The notes: generated from the sequence alone by a model not told the origin. A stretch of DNA of 64,000 bases from Actinomadura rudentiformis (GCF_008923185.1 NZ_WBMT01000002.1:310001-374000), one strand, 5' to 3'; shown: positions 1-8,896, counted from the stretch's first letter. Made by a program: numbers and translations.

Positions 1-435
1 GGCGATCCCGGTGAACTCGTCGACCTCGCGGTGGCTGTGCACGATGAACAGGTCGGCGGCCGAGCGGAAGACCCAGGCGCGTTCGCTGGCGGGCACCGAG
101 ATCCCCGGCAGCCCGGAGACCAGGACGGGCCGGGGACCGGCGCGGTCGAGGATGATGCCGCTCAGCACCTCGACCACCGGACCGGTGCAGGCGAGCAGCA
201 CGACGTCGGGTTCGTACGAGGCGAGCAGGCGGCGCAACCGGCGGGCGGGGAGCACCTCGGCCTCGATGGTCATGGTCCCGTTCAGCGCGGCCCGGATCTG
301 GTCCGCGGACGGCGTGATCGGGGACCGCACGACCGCGGTGCGCGCCGTCCAGCCGGGCGGCAGCGCGTCGAGCAGGCCGGCCGCCCACTTGAGATAGGAA
401 TCGGAGTCGGCGACGGCGAGGACCCTGGCGGTCAA
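1..435 (-). CDS. Putative glycosyltransferase, DUF6716 type (3' part outside window)
   Basis: The reverse strand reads an open frame from a TTG at 435-433 to the window edge, beginning TARVLAVADSDSYLKWAAGL. This opening and the later VLLACTGPVVEVL stretch resemble the DUF6716 putative glycosyltransferases found in actinomycete cell-wall polymer clusters. The TTG overlaps the TGA stop of the upstream gene (TTGA), so the two genes are translationally coupled. By gene order it resembles the polysialic/Kdn-type wall-polymer locus of Streptomyces, where a polysialyltransferase-like gene is next to such a protein. Only about 144 codons are visible. The substrate is unknown; the polymer role is inferred from the family and the neighbour. 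Confidence 0.7.
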   Translation of the reverse strand, partial: MTARVLAVADSDSYLKWAAGLLDALPPGWTARTAVVRSPITPSADQIRAALNGTMTIEAEVLPARRLRRLLASYEPDVVLLACTGPVVEVLSGIILDRAGPRPVLVSGLPGISVPASERAWVFRSAADLFIVHSHREVDEFTGIA

Positions 436-1460
436 CGGGCGGGCTCCAGCCCGTCCAGGAACAGGCTCAGATGCTCGCGCAGTCCGGCGTCGGCCTGGTC
501 GGTCCACCACTCGGCAGGAACGGTCACGCCCTGGATCGTAGTGCCGTTGCCCCGCAGGACGAGCCGCAACGAGGTGAGCGCGGTCGACGGGAGGCTGATC
601 ACCCGGTGCTCGCGGGTGAGCCCGCGCAGGCAGACCTCGACAGGGGGTCCCGGCTCGGCCACCGAGATCCGCGGGTTGCGCCGGAGCTCGGCGAGGTCGG
701 CCGGAAGTTCGCGCCGGTGCGGGCGGTAGGCGATCGGCTCCGCGGCGGCCAGATCGGCGACCCACTCGAGGTAGCGCTCGCGGTGCACAAGGCCGTTCGC
801 CACCAGGGAGCTGCCCAGGACGACCTGCCGTTCCGGCGGAGGAGGGCCGGACGGCCGGCTCCGCAACCACGGGAAGTCGTGCCCGACGATCGTGACGCCG
901 TGCTTCGTCACCGCCTCGCGCAGTTCCCCCGGGACCGGGAGCGCGGTGAAGACGATCAGGCGGCCCGCGCGGCCGAGGGCTCGCATGCGGGTGGCGGCCG
1001 CCAGGCCCAGCGCCTGCCGGGCCATCGTGGGCTGGGCGCGCGCCCGGATCAGCGGCCGCGGATCCGGCGCGGCGAGCAGTTCGAGCAGGTGGATGGTGGC
1101 CAGGCCGTCATCGGCGATGATCAGCCGCTGCGCCCGGAACGTCAGGAGCCGCCGCTGCACGGTGCCCGAGAAGGCGTCGCCGATCACCAACGTGCCGGTG
1201 CCGCTCGGCAGCGGGACCCGGGAGCCCACGTGCAGCCCCGCCAGCCCCAGGTGCGGCCCGAGCCGCTCTACCTCGGACGCGGTCGCCACCAGCGGCTCCA
1301 CGCCCGACCGCAGCACGACCTCGGTCCCGTGGCCGAGCAGGCCGGCGTGATGGGCCTCGACCGCCGACAGGAGCTGCAGCGGCGACTCCACCCAGACCTT
1401 GGTGGCGGGTGGTCGCCTGAGCGCGGGCGGTGACGGTGCGGATAGGGACACCTTGCGCAT
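432..1460 (-). CDS. Polysialyltransferase-like glycosyltransferase
   Basis: A protein of 342 residues starting MRKVSLSAPS. Near the N-terminus is the WVESPLQLLSAVEAH segment, typical of the bacterial polysialyltransferase/GT52-like families, followed by a VIGDAFSGTVQ region and, in the C-terminal half, YRPHRRELP and SLPSTALTSL, which resemble the nucleotide-sugar-binding HP and S/T motifs. I chose ATG 1460; 36 further upstream codons are open but arginine-rich and unlike the family. No clear Shine-Dalgarno sequence precedes the ATG, so the mRNA may be leaderless. It probably polymerises an anionic (sialic or Kdn-like) wall polysaccharide together with the overlapping downstream gene. The role is inferred. 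Confidence 0.65.
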   Translation of the reverse strand: MRKVSLSAPSPPALRRPPATKVWVESPLQLLSAVEAHHAGLLGHGTEVVLRSGVEPLVATASEVERLGPHLGLAGLHVGSRVPLPSGTGTLVIGDAFSGTVQRRLLTFRAQRLIIADDGLATIHLLELLAAPDPRPLIRARAQPTMARQALGLAAATRMRALGRAGRLIVFTALPVPGELREAVTKHGVTIVGHDFPWLRSRPSGPPPPERQVVLGSSLVANGLVHRERYLEWVADLAAAEPIAYRPHRRELPADLAELRRNPRISVAEPGPPVEVCLRGLTREHRVISLPSTALTSLRLVLRGNGTTIQGVTVPAEWWTDQADAGLREHLSLFLDGLEPAR

Positions 1461-1655
1461 TGTGGCCCGGCTTCGCGACGGGAAGGTGAACCTCTGGACA
1501 ACTACATGGGGACATTCTTCCGCCCACCGACCGCGCCGGGGTCCGCCCACCGACCGGCCGACGTTCACCCGCGGTCACCCTGCCGTACGGCGGGAATTCT
1601 CCCAGCGCGCTCACAATCGCCCAGAAGGACAGTGTCTTCCCCCAGGAGTGAGCCA
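1461..1655. promoter_or_regulatory. Divergent intergenic region between two glycosyltransferase genes
   Basis: This 195-base gap separates divergent genes starting at 1460 (minus) and 1656 (plus) and must hold both promoters. I could not pick convincing -35/-10 pairs. An AGGAG at 1644-1648 sits 7 bases before the plus-strand ATG. Confidence 0.4.
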
Positions 1656-2783
1656 ATGCGGGTCTGCGTGTGCACCATCGCACGTCATCCCGAGGACGCC
1701 CGGGTCCTGCACCGCCAGATCCGTGCCCTCCTCGACGCGGGCCACGAGGTCACGTACATCGCGCCGTTCCGCGCCTGCAACGTGACGCCCTGGCGCGAGA
1801 TCACCCCGGTCGACGTGCCTCAGGCGACGGGCCGGCGGCGCCTGCACGCGGTCCGCACCGCGCACCGCGCCCTGGCCGAGCACGCCGCGTACGCCGACGT
1901 GGTGCTGCTGCACGACCCGGAGCTGCTGATCTCGCTCCCCCGGTCGGTCCGGCGGCGGACAGTCGTCTGGGACGTGCACGAGGACACCACGGTGGCCCTG
2001 ACCGAACGCGGGCGCCTGCTCCGCCCCGTGCGCCCGCTGCTGCGCCCGTTCGTGCGGCGGCTGGAGGCGCGAACCGAGCGCCGGCATCGGCTGCTCCTCG
2101 CCGAGGACGCCCACCGCACCCGGTTCGCCAGGGCGCACCCGGTGGTGCCGAACACCGCGTACGTCGCCGCGGAGCCGCCCGCTCCGCCGGGCCCCGGCCG
2201 CGCCGTCTACGTCGGGCGGCTGTCGCCCGGGCGGGGCGCCCACGACATGATCGAGCTGGCCCGGTTGCTGGCCGCCGCGGGCGTGATGGTCGAGCTGATC
2301 GGCCCGGCCGACCCGCAGGTCCGGCCCGCGCTGCGGGATGCACAGCGGGAGGGGATCCTGCGCTGGTACGGATTCGTCCCGAACGACCGGGCACTCCGTA
2401 TCGCGGAAGGCGCGACGGCCGGGCTCGCGCTCCTGCACGACGAACCGGCGGAGGACCGCCCAGTGCCTGCCAAGGTCATGGAGTACATGGCCCATGGAGT
2501 GCCTGTGGTCACCACGCCGCATCCCGCGACGGTGGCCGTGGTGAAGCCCGCCGGCAGCGGGATCGTCGTCCCGTTCGGCGACCCGCGGGCGGCAGCGGAC
2601 GCGGTCCTCGAACTCTCCAAGGACGCGAGCCTCCGCACCGAGATGGGCAAGCGGGCGTACGAGACGGCCCGCGCGCGCTTCCACTGGGCCGTTCACGCTG
2701 AGGAGTTCGTCTCCCAGCTGGAAGCCTGGGCCGGGCGCCCGAGCGCCGCTGGACTGCCCTGTGCCAGTCTGGAGTCCGGCTGA
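1656..2783 (+). CDS. GT4-like glycosyltransferase
   Basis: A 375-residue GT-B-fold glycosyltransferase. ATG 1656 is preceded by AGGAG seven bases upstream. The N-terminal half has the first Rossmann-like unit (MRVCVCTIARHPEDARVLHR) and LHDPELLI. The C-terminal half has the GT4-type donor site (AVYVGRLSPGRGAHDMIELA, then VPAKVMEYMAHGVPVVTT), where the E of EYM matches the family's sugar-nucleotide-contacting glutamate region. It is likely cytoplasmic or peripheral at the membrane. It is divergent from the polysialyltransferase-like pair and may act on the same wall polymer. Acceptor and donor cannot be told from sequence. Confidence 0.8.
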   Translation: MRVCVCTIARHPEDARVLHRQIRALLDAGHEVTYIAPFRACNVTPWREITPVDVPQATGRRRLHAVRTAHRALAEHAAYADVVLLHDPELLISLPRSVRRRTVVWDVHEDTTVALTERGRLLRPVRPLLRPFVRRLEARTERRHRLLLAEDAHRTRFARAHPVVPNTAYVAAEPPAPPGPGRAVYVGRLSPGRGAHDMIELARLLAAAGVMVELIGPADPQVRPALRDAQREGILRWYGFVPNDRALRIAEGATAGLALLHDEPAEDRPVPAKVMEYMAHGVPVVTTPHPATVAVVKPAGSGIVVPFGDPRAAADAVLELSKDASLRTEMGKRAYETARARFHWAVHAEEFVSQLEAWAGRPSAAGLPCASLESG

Positions 2784-2814
2784 ACGGGCAGAACGTGCTG
2801 AACGGAGCGCACGA

Positions 2815-3405
2815 GTGGAGATCTTCACCTCTTGGCGGACCTGGGACGAGGCCCGGGTGGACCTGGCGGAGCTGCCCGTGGACCTGGCCGCCGTCGAAAG
2901 GGCGGCAACGGCGGCGCAGCGCTGGCACGGTGACCAGTTGCGGCCCACGGGTGTGCCGTACGTCGAGCACCTCCTCGAAGCCCTCGAAGTGCTCGTCCGC
3001 GGGGCCGAGGTGACCTCCTCCGACCTGCTCACGGCGGTCCTGCTACACGACGTCGTCGAGGACACCGACGCCACCCTCAACGAGGTGGAGGCGGAGTTCG
3101 GGCCGGTCGTCACCGAGCTGGTCGACTGGGTGACCAAGCCCCCGGCCGCGGGCGCGGGACGGGAGGCCAAGCGCGCGGCCAAGGCGGCGTACCTGCGGCG
3201 GCTCGGCGAGGCACCGCGCGAAGCGGTGCTGGTCAAGCTGGCCGACCGCGTCAGCAACGTGCAGCGCCTCTACCAGATGCCACCCGACAAACAGCGCCGC
3301 TACTACGCCGAGACGGTGACGTACATCCTGCCGCTCGCCGCGCAGCATCCCTGGTTCGCAAGGTGGTACGGCGAATGGCGCGAAAAGTTCGCCCATTTGC
3401 GCTGA
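2815..3405 (+). CDS. HD-domain protein (RelA/SpoT hydrolase-like)
   Basis: A 196-residue protein. The HD metal-binding motif is visible in order: AQRWHGDQLRPTGVPYVEH (first His region), TAVLLHDVVEDTDAT (HD plus ED) and VLVKLADRVSNVQ (the NxxD-like region of SpoT-type domains). There is no synthetase or TGS domain, so it resembles stand-alone small hydrolases of the MESH/SpoT HD class, or a generic HD phosphohydrolase. The frame is open from a GTG at 2761 inside the preceding gene, but GGAG at 2804-2807 followed seven bases later by GTG 2815 is the better start. The substrate, possibly (p)ppGpp, is not proven. Confidence 0.75.
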   Translation: MEIFTSWRTWDEARVDLAELPVDLAAVERAATAAQRWHGDQLRPTGVPYVEHLLEALEVLVRGAEVTSSDLLTAVLLHDVVEDTDATLNEVEAEFGPVVTELVDWVTKPPAAGAGREAKRAAKAAYLRRLGEAPREAVLVKLADRVSNVQRLYQMPPDKQRRYYAETVTYILPLAAQHPWFARWYGEWREKFAHLR

Positions 3406-3447
3406 CGCCCCTGATCGCCCCTGGCCGCACCCTGAGATGATCGGGAC

Positions 3448-3933
3448 ATGGACAGGGAATGGGTGGTCGAGGAGAGCGTGGCCATCAAGGCGGAGCCCAC
3501 GGCGGTGTACGCGGCGATCGCGGATCTGCGGCGGATGCGCGAGTGGAGCGAGGAGACGTTCGCCGTGTGGGTGCGCGGGCGATCCGTCGAGACGGGCACC
3601 AGATTCGTGGGCTTCAACCGGATCAGCTGGCGGGTCTGGTTCACCAACTGCCAGGTCAACGCCGCCGTGCCCGGGGAGGTCTTCGCGTTCCGGGTGTCGA
3701 GCTTCGGCATTCCCGTGGCGCTGTGGGGGTACCGGATCGAGGGCATCGGCGACGGCTCGACCCGGCTGACCGAATACTGGGAGGACCTGCGGCGCGACAC
3801 CCGCGGCGCGGGGTTCGTCTCGCTGCTCGGCAAGGTCTTCACGGGTGTTCCGGCCGAACGGCGTGCCGAGATCAACCGGGCGGGCATGCGCGCCACCCTG
3901 GACCGGCTCAGGGCGGCCCTCGAATCACGGTGA
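3448..3933 (+). CDS. SRPBCC-family protein
   Basis: A 161-residue single-domain protein with the START/SRPBCC (polyketide cyclase-like) layout. It opens with a VEESVAIKAEPTAVYAAIAD strand-helix unit, then LRRMREWSEETFAVWV, and ends with a long amphipathic helix rich in Arg and Leu. These domains bind lipids or other hydrophobic ligands in a deep pocket; the ligand here is unknown. It is followed after 43 bases by an acetoacetate-decarboxylase-like gene and an SDR gene with a possible operator between, so it may belong to lipid or steroid-type metabolism, which is inference. Confidence 0.75.
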   Translation: MDREWVVEESVAIKAEPTAVYAAIADLRRMREWSEETFAVWVRGRSVETGTRFVGFNRISWRVWFTNCQVNAAVPGEVFAFRVSSFGIPVALWGYRIEGIGDGSTRLTEYWEDLRRDTRGAGFVSLLGKVFTGVPAERRAEINRAGMRATLDRLRAALESR

Positions 3934-3954
3934 TCCCGTAGTGACAGGAAAATA

Positions 3955-3966
3955 AGAACCTGTTCT
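3955..3966. promoter_or_regulatory. AGAAC-CT-GTTCT inverted repeat, probable TetR-family operator
   Basis: A perfect 5-base inverted repeat with a 2-base centre lies 10 bases before the GTG start of the decarboxylase-like gene. It fits, with one mismatch in the outermost base, the TnnAACnnGTTnnA consensus known for KstR-type regulators of sterol and lipid catabolism. Its position would block transcription of the downstream pair. Which regulator binds is unknown. Confidence 0.45.
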
Positions 3967-3976
3967 ACTTGGCGGT

Positions 3977-4690
3977 GTGAGCCATGTGATTCAGGGTGAG
4001 CGGGTCACCATGCCCGTCCGGATCCGGGACGCCGCGGTGGCATCGGCGATGTTCGCCGTGCCCGCGGCCCCGGCGCAGACCCTCATCGACTACTCCGGCC
4101 TGCGGGTGGCCACGCCCATCCCGGGCCCTGCTCGTCCAACCCGGCGACGCGCCATCTGCTCGCTGGCCTTCATCCGCTACGCGGACGGTGATCTGGGCCC
4201 GTACCACGAGTTCGCGGTGGCGTTCCTCGTACGCCCGCCGGACGGCGGGCCCATCGGGGCGTTCATCCACTGGTTGCCGGTCAACCAGGCGTTCACGCTG
4301 GACGCGGGCCGGACGATCTGGGGATTCCCCAAGGAGATCGCCGACATCCCCATCGACCTCGCCAGCCGGATCAAACGCTGCGCCGTGCGCTTCGGCGGCC
4401 GCACCGCCCTCGAACTGGCCGTGAAGCCCGGCCTGCCGATGCCGGGCGGCGCGGCGGCGCCGAAGGTCGACGCGTACTCCTGCCTGGACGGGATCACCCG
4501 CCGGACACCGTGGACGATGTCGCCGTCCGGGGTGCGGCTCCGGCCGGGCGGCGCGCGCCTCACGCTGGGCGACCACCCCGTGGCCGACGAGCTCCGCGGG
4601 CTCGGTCTCCACGGCGCCCGCGCGCTGAGCAGCAGCACGGTCGCGCACCTGGCGATGGAGTTCGCGGATGCCACGGAGGTCCGGCGATGA
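3977..4690 (+). CDS. Acetoacetate decarboxylase family protein
   Basis: A 237-residue protein with the acetoacetate decarboxylase fold signature: GAFIHWLPVNQAFTLDAGR, then WGFPKEIADI. The lysine of FPKE corresponds to the Schiff-base lysine region of the family. GTG 3977 is used; no strong Shine-Dalgarno is seen, so it may be leaderless. Its stop overlaps the ATG of the SDR gene (ATGA), indicating coupled expression. Family members include true decarboxylases and enzymes acting on larger keto acids; the substrate here is unknown. Confidence 0.8.
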   Translation: MSHVIQGERVTMPVRIRDAAVASAMFAVPAAPAQTLIDYSGLRVATPIPGPARPTRRRAICSLAFIRYADGDLGPYHEFAVAFLVRPPDGGPIGAFIHWLPVNQAFTLDAGRTIWGFPKEIADIPIDLASRIKRCAVRFGGRTALELAVKPGLPMPGGAAAPKVDAYSCLDGITRRTPWTMSPSGVRLRPGGARLTLGDHPVADELRGLGLHGARALSSSTVAHLAMEFADATEVRR

Positions 4691-5523
4691 ACCGGACCGG
4701 CGAGACCGCCCCAGGGTCGTGGGAGGTCGTTCCTCCTCGGGGGACACGGACGGCGCTGGTCACGGGCGCGGGCAGCGGGCTGGGAGCGCTCGCGGCGCAG
4801 CGGCTGGCCGCCGCGGGCTGGGACGTCGTCGGCGTGGACGTGGACGAGGCGGGCCTCGGACGCACGGCGGCACGATCCCCCAACATGCACACGCGAGTGT
4901 GCGACGTCGCGGACCCGAAGGCCGTCGAGGCCCTCGTGGCCGAGATCGGCACGCCGCACCGGGTCCTGCACGCCGCGGGCATCGGCCCGCTCTCACCGGC
5001 CCTGGAGCAGCCCCTGGACGAGGTCGAACGGGTGGTCCGGGTCAACTACCTGGGCACCGTCCACGTCGTACGGGCGGTCCTGCCGGGCATGCTGGCCCGC
5101 GGCCAGGGCGAGCTGATCCTGTTCTCCTCGCTCGCGGCTTGGCTGACCGCCCCGCTGACTTCGGCGTACGCGGCGGCCAAGTCGGCGGTGAACGCCTACG
5201 CCGAGGCCCTCGTCCGCGAGCACGGCGACAGCGGCGTGAAGATCCGCTGTGTGTGCCCACCACAGGTCGACACCCCGATGCTCCGCCGGATCGTGGAGCG
5301 GTACCCGGCGGTCGGCCGGACGCGCATCATGCCGCCCCGGCTGGTCCTGGACGAGATCGACCGTTCGCTGGCCCGTCCCGCCCGTGATCTCTACGTCCTG
5401 CCCGGCGGCCGGGCCAGGGCCGCGGTGTTCCTCCAGCGGCACGCCCCCAGGATCGTCGATCTTGTACTGCGGCAGGCCATCCGGCCCGGCCGGGGGCTTT
5501 CAGAGGAGACCCGAACCGGCTAG
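4687..5523 (+). CDS. Short-chain dehydrogenase/reductase (SDR)
   Basis: A 278-residue classical SDR. The cofactor loop TGAGSGLG lies near residue 25, the NAG-like HAAGIG follows, and the catalytic Ser region (LFSSLAAW) and YAAAK (Tyr-Lys) are present, so it should be an active NAD(P)(H) oxidoreductase. The VGVDVD stretch after the second strand suggests an acidic residue at the cofactor-selecting position, favouring NAD(H). It is translationally coupled to the decarboxylase-like gene and probably acts in the same pathway. The C-terminal segment is Arg-rich. The substrate is unknown. Confidence 0.85.
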   Translation: MNRTGETAPGSWEVVPPRGTRTALVTGAGSGLGALAAQRLAAAGWDVVGVDVDEAGLGRTAARSPNMHTRVCDVADPKAVEALVAEIGTPHRVLHAAGIGPLSPALEQPLDEVERVVRVNYLGTVHVVRAVLPGMLARGQGELILFSSLAAWLTAPLTSAYAAAKSAVNAYAEALVREHGDSGVKIRCVCPPQVDTPMLRRIVERYPAVGRTRIMPPRLVLDEIDRSLARPARDLYVLPGGRARAAVFLQRHAPRIVDLVLRQAIRPGRGLSEETRTG

Positions 5524-5614
5524 CGGGCCGCCCGAACCGCATAAGCTGGCTCTTTCGCCCCTCCGTGGGGTACGGGGAGGAAACCCCCGAGGAGCACAGT
5601 CGCGAGGAGCCTGC

Positions 5615-8149
5615 ATGTCGTCCCTGAGCAGGCCGGGAGCCGTCACGGGCCGGCCGGCCTCAGCCAAGACCACGGTCAAGGACCAGGAGATCGCCGCCGA
5701 GCAGCGGTACGTCGACATGGCGTACGAGCGGCTCGACGAGATGCGCGCGGACGCCCAGGCCATGATCCGCGAGGGCTACCGGCAGTCCCTCGCCGGGACC
5801 AAGGGCTCGCTGGTCGACCGGGACGCCATGGTGCACCAGGCCGCGCTGCGCGCCCAGGCGCTGGACATCGCCGATGACGGCCTGGTGTTCGGCCGGCTCG
5901 ACCTGACCGGCCGGGAGATCCGCTACATCGGGCGCATCGGCGTCCGCACGTCCGAGCACGACTCGCTCGTGATCGACTGGCGTGCGCCCGCCGCCGAGGA
6001 CTTCTACCGCGCCACCCCCGAGGACCCGCGCGGCGTGGTCCGCCGGCGGGTGCTGCACTCGCGCGGCCACGCGGTCGTCGACCTCGAGGACGACCTGCTC
6101 GATCCCGAGGCCGCCGACGGGCTCACGATCGTCGGCGACGGCGCCTTCCTCGCCTCCCTCGCCCGGACGCGCGAGGGCGCGATGCGCGACATCGTGGCCA
6201 CCATCCAGCGGGAGCAGGACGAGGTGATCCGCGCGCCGGCCGACGGCACGGTGCTCGTCCGCGGCGCACCCGGCACCGGCAAGACGGCGGTGGCGCTGCA
6301 CCGCGTCGCCTACCTGCTCTTCCGGCACCGCCGCCGGTTCGGCTCCCGCGGCGTGCTGATCGTCGGGCCCAACCGCCGCTTCACCGCGTACATCGAGCGT
6401 GTCCTGCCCTCGCTCGGCGAGGGCTCGGCGAGCCTGCGCTCGCTCGGCGACCTGGTGGAGGGCGTGACCGCCACCGGCCACGACTCCCCCGCGCTGGCCC
6501 GGCTCAAGGGCGCGGAGACCATGGTGCGGGTGCTGCGCCGCGCCGTCGCCGACCAGGCGCCCGGCGCGCCCGACGAGCTGCGCGTCGTCCACCGGGGCGT
6601 GGTCGTACGGCTGGACCGGCAGCGCCTCGACAAGCTGCGCAACGAGGTGCACCGGCGCAGCAGGGGCAGCGTCAACGCCGCCAGGGGCCGGGCCGCCGAA
6701 TTGCTGCTGGAGGCCCTGTGGCAGCAATACACCGACATCGGCGGGCACGAGGAGCCCGCGCCCCCCGGCCAGGAGAACCTCGCGCTCTGGAACGACCTGC
6801 TCGCCGCAGACGGCCTCGGCGAGCTGGAGGACGCGGCGGGCGACGGGGCGGCCTCGAACGGGAACGGGAACGGCTCCGGTGCGGCCAAGAAGCCGGAGGG
6901 CAAGCAGGGCGAGTTCACCGCCCGGGTCCGTGAGCAGCGGGCGTTCACCGACTTCCTGATGGCCTGGTGGCCGATCCGCCGCCCGCTCGACGTGCTGGCC
7001 GCCCTCGGCGACGAGGACCGGCTGCGCCGGGCGGCCGCGCGCGATCTCGACCGCGACGCCGTGGCCCTGCTGGCGGCCTCATGGGCGGACCCCGCGACCC
7101 TCAGCTACCAGGACGTCGCGCTCCTCGACGAGATCGACGCGCTGCTCGGCTCGCCGCCCCGGCCCGCCCGCCGCAAGCCCAAGGCGGCCGACGACGATCC
7201 GTACGTCGTGGACGGCGTCAACATCCTCACCGGCGAGGAGGTCGCGGACGACGACTGGGAGCCGGAGATGCGCGAGCTCACCACCTCGATCGAGCGCCTC
7301 GAACGGTCCCGTCGCGTCGATGACGGCGTCGTCGAGGAGCGCCCGGAGTACGCGCACATCGTGGTCGACGAGGCGCAGGACCTGTCGCCGATGCAGTGGC
7401 GCATGCTGGGCCGCCGCGGCCGCCAGGCCAGCTGGACGATCGTCGAGGACCCCGCGCAGAGCGCCTGGGAGGACCTCGACGCCGCCCGCGCCGCGATGGA
7501 GACCGCCCTCGGCGGCGACAAGCCCGAGAGCCGCTCGTCCCGGTCGCGCCGGGGCAAGGGGCGTACCCGCAAGCCGTCCACCGTCCAGCGGGCGCGCTAC
7601 GAGTACGAGCTGACGACCAACTACCGCAACTCGACCGAGATCGCGGCGGTGGCCACCCGGGTGCTCGCGCTGGCCCTGCCCGAGGCCCGCCCGGCCCGCG
7701 CGGTGCGCACCTCCGGCATCGAGCCGGTCATCCGCGCCGTACCGGGGCCGGAGCTCGCCTCGGCGGCCCGCGCCGCGGTCCAGGAGCTCCTCGACCAGGT
7801 CGAGGGGACGATCGGACTGATCGTGCCGCTGCCCACAGGCCCGTCCCGCACGGGGAACCCGCAGCCCGATCTCTTCTCCGTGGACGGTGAGACAGGCACG
7901 GGCGGGGCCTGGAGCGCGGCCGATCGTGATCGGCTCGCCGCCGGCCTGCCGGAGCGGGTCCAGGTGCTGGACGTCCTGGAGGCCAAGGGGCTGGAGTTCG
8001 ACGCGGCGGTGATCGTCGCGCCTGAGACCGTGGCCGCCCAGTCGCCGCGGGGCCTGCGCGTGCTGTACGTCGCGGTCTCCCGCGCGACCCAGCGGCTGAC
8101 CGTGCTCACCGGCGACCCCCAGTGGACCGCGATCCTCACCACGGGCTAG
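5615..8149 (+). CDS. helR: HelD/HelR-type RNA polymerase-recycling ATPase
   Basis: An 844-residue UvrD-like superfamily 1 motor protein lacking the full helicase set. A coiled N-terminus (VKDQEIAAEQRYVDMAYERL) precedes Walker A GAPGTGKTAVALHRV near residue 216, Walker B HIVVDEAQDLSP near 580, a TTNYRNSTEIA motif near 665 and the VAVSRAT motif VI near 817. In actinomycetes such proteins release stalled RNA polymerase; the HelR subgroup confers rifamycin tolerance. Start ATG 5615 has GAGGAG 5 bases upstream. A rifamycin-associated element was looked for in the 90 bases upstream and not found. A linker around residues 405-430 is rich in Gly and Asn. Confidence 0.8.
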   Translation: MSSLSRPGAVTGRPASAKTTVKDQEIAAEQRYVDMAYERLDEMRADAQAMIREGYRQSLAGTKGSLVDRDAMVHQAALRAQALDIADDGLVFGRLDLTGREIRYIGRIGVRTSEHDSLVIDWRAPAAEDFYRATPEDPRGVVRRRVLHSRGHAVVDLEDDLLDPEAADGLTIVGDGAFLASLARTREGAMRDIVATIQREQDEVIRAPADGTVLVRGAPGTGKTAVALHRVAYLLFRHRRRFGSRGVLIVGPNRRFTAYIERVLPSLGEGSASLRSLGDLVEGVTATGHDSPALARLKGAETMVRVLRRAVADQAPGAPDELRVVHRGVVVRLDRQRLDKLRNEVHRRSRGSVNAARGRAAELLLEALWQQYTDIGGHEEPAPPGQENLALWNDLLAADGLGELEDAAGDGAASNGNGNGSGAAKKPEGKQGEFTARVREQRAFTDFLMAWWPIRRPLDVLAALGDEDRLRRAAARDLDRDAVALLAASWADPATLSYQDVALLDEIDALLGSPPRPARRKPKAADDDPYVVDGVNILTGEEVADDDWEPEMRELTTSIERLERSRRVDDGVVEERPEYAHIVVDEAQDLSPMQWRMLGRRGRQASWTIVEDPAQSAWEDLDAARAAMETALGGDKPESRSSRSRRGKGRTRKPSTVQRARYEYELTTNYRNSTEIAAVATRVLALALPEARPARAVRTSGIEPVIRAVPGPELASAARAAVQELLDQVEGTIGLIVPLPTGPSRTGNPQPDLFSVDGETGTGGAWSAADRDRLAAGLPERVQVLDVLEAKGLEFDAAVIVAPETVAAQSPRGLRVLYVAVSRATQRLTVLTGDPQWTAILTTG

Positions 8150-8227
8150 TGGTACTGCCCACCCCGGCGACCGGCGGTTAGGCTGCCAAGAGACCTGACC
8201 GCTTTGTGTCCTGACGACCGGAGTTGT

Positions 8228-8896
8228 ATGAGCGGCCGCAATCCCGCCCCGCGGCGCAGTTATGGAGGCCGCACGGCTGAAGAACGCCGTGCCGAGCGGC
8301 GGGAACGGCTGCTGTCCGCGGGTTTGGAGCTCTTCGGCACCCAGGGCTACGCCGCGACGTCCATCGAACGGCTGTGCTCGGCCGCGAGCGTGTCCACGCG
8401 CAACTTCTACGAGGAGTTCAGCAGCCGCGAGGAGTTGCTGGCGGCGCTCCACCTGCGGCTGAACGAACGATCCCACGCCGCGGTGAGCGAGGCGTCCGCC
8501 GCGGTCACGGCGGAGGACCTGCCCACCAGGATCGAACGCGCGGTGAGCGCGTACGTCGCGGTCACGGCCAGCGACCCCCGCTGGGCCCGGATCAGCTTCG
8601 TCGAGATCATCGGAGTCAGCCCCGACCTGGAGGCGCTGCGGCTCGAATGGCGGGAACGCTGGGCCGACATGATCGTCGCCCTGGCCGACGACGCGGTCGC
8701 GCGCGGCGAGGCCGTCGACCGCGACTACCGGCTGACCGCGACGGCCATCATCGGCGCGGTCAACAACCTGGTCCACCACTGGTCCGCGCGCGGCCAGGAC
8801 GTCCCGCTGGACGCCATCACCGCCGAGCTCACCCACCTGATCCTCGCGGTGGCCACCTATTCAAGGCCCTCTTATTCAAGGCCCTCGCAGCCTTGA
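8228..8896 (+). CDS. TetR-family transcriptional regulator
   Basis: A 222-residue protein with an N-terminal TetR HTH: RRERLLSAGLELFGTQGYAA, then SIERLCSAASVSTRNFYEEF and the following helix. ATG 8228 is preceded by GGAG 5 bases upstream; earlier in-frame codons lack such a site. The ligand-binding domain is helical and unassigned. The last residues, YSRPSYSRPSQP, come from a 15-base tandem duplication, so the C-terminus may be recently lengthened. Candidate target sites are the operators at 3955 and 9422, both TetR-like; which one, if either, is unknown. Confidence 0.85.
   Translation: MSGRNPAPRRSYGGRTAEERRAERRERLLSAGLELFGTQGYAATSIERLCSAASVSTRNFYEEFSSREELLAALHLRLNERSHAAVSEASAAVTAEDLPTRIERAVSAYVAVTASDPRWARISFVEIIGVSPDLEALRLEWRERWADMIVALADDAVARGEAVDRDYRLTATAIIGAVNNLVHHWSARGQDVPLDAITAELTHLILAVATYSRPSYSRPSQP
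8858..8887 (+). repeat. 15-base tandem duplication at the 3' end of the TetR gene
   Basis: TATTCAAGGCCCTC occurs at 8858-8871 and again at 8873-8886, period 15, and adds an in-frame second YSRPS to the C-terminus. It looks like replication slippage. Confidence 0.85.

Noticed and set aside
5524..5614. Possible rifamycin-associated element upstream of the HelR-type gene
   Set aside because: The expected inverted repeat was looked for and is absent; only a loose CCTCCGT/ACGGGGAGG hairpin is present.
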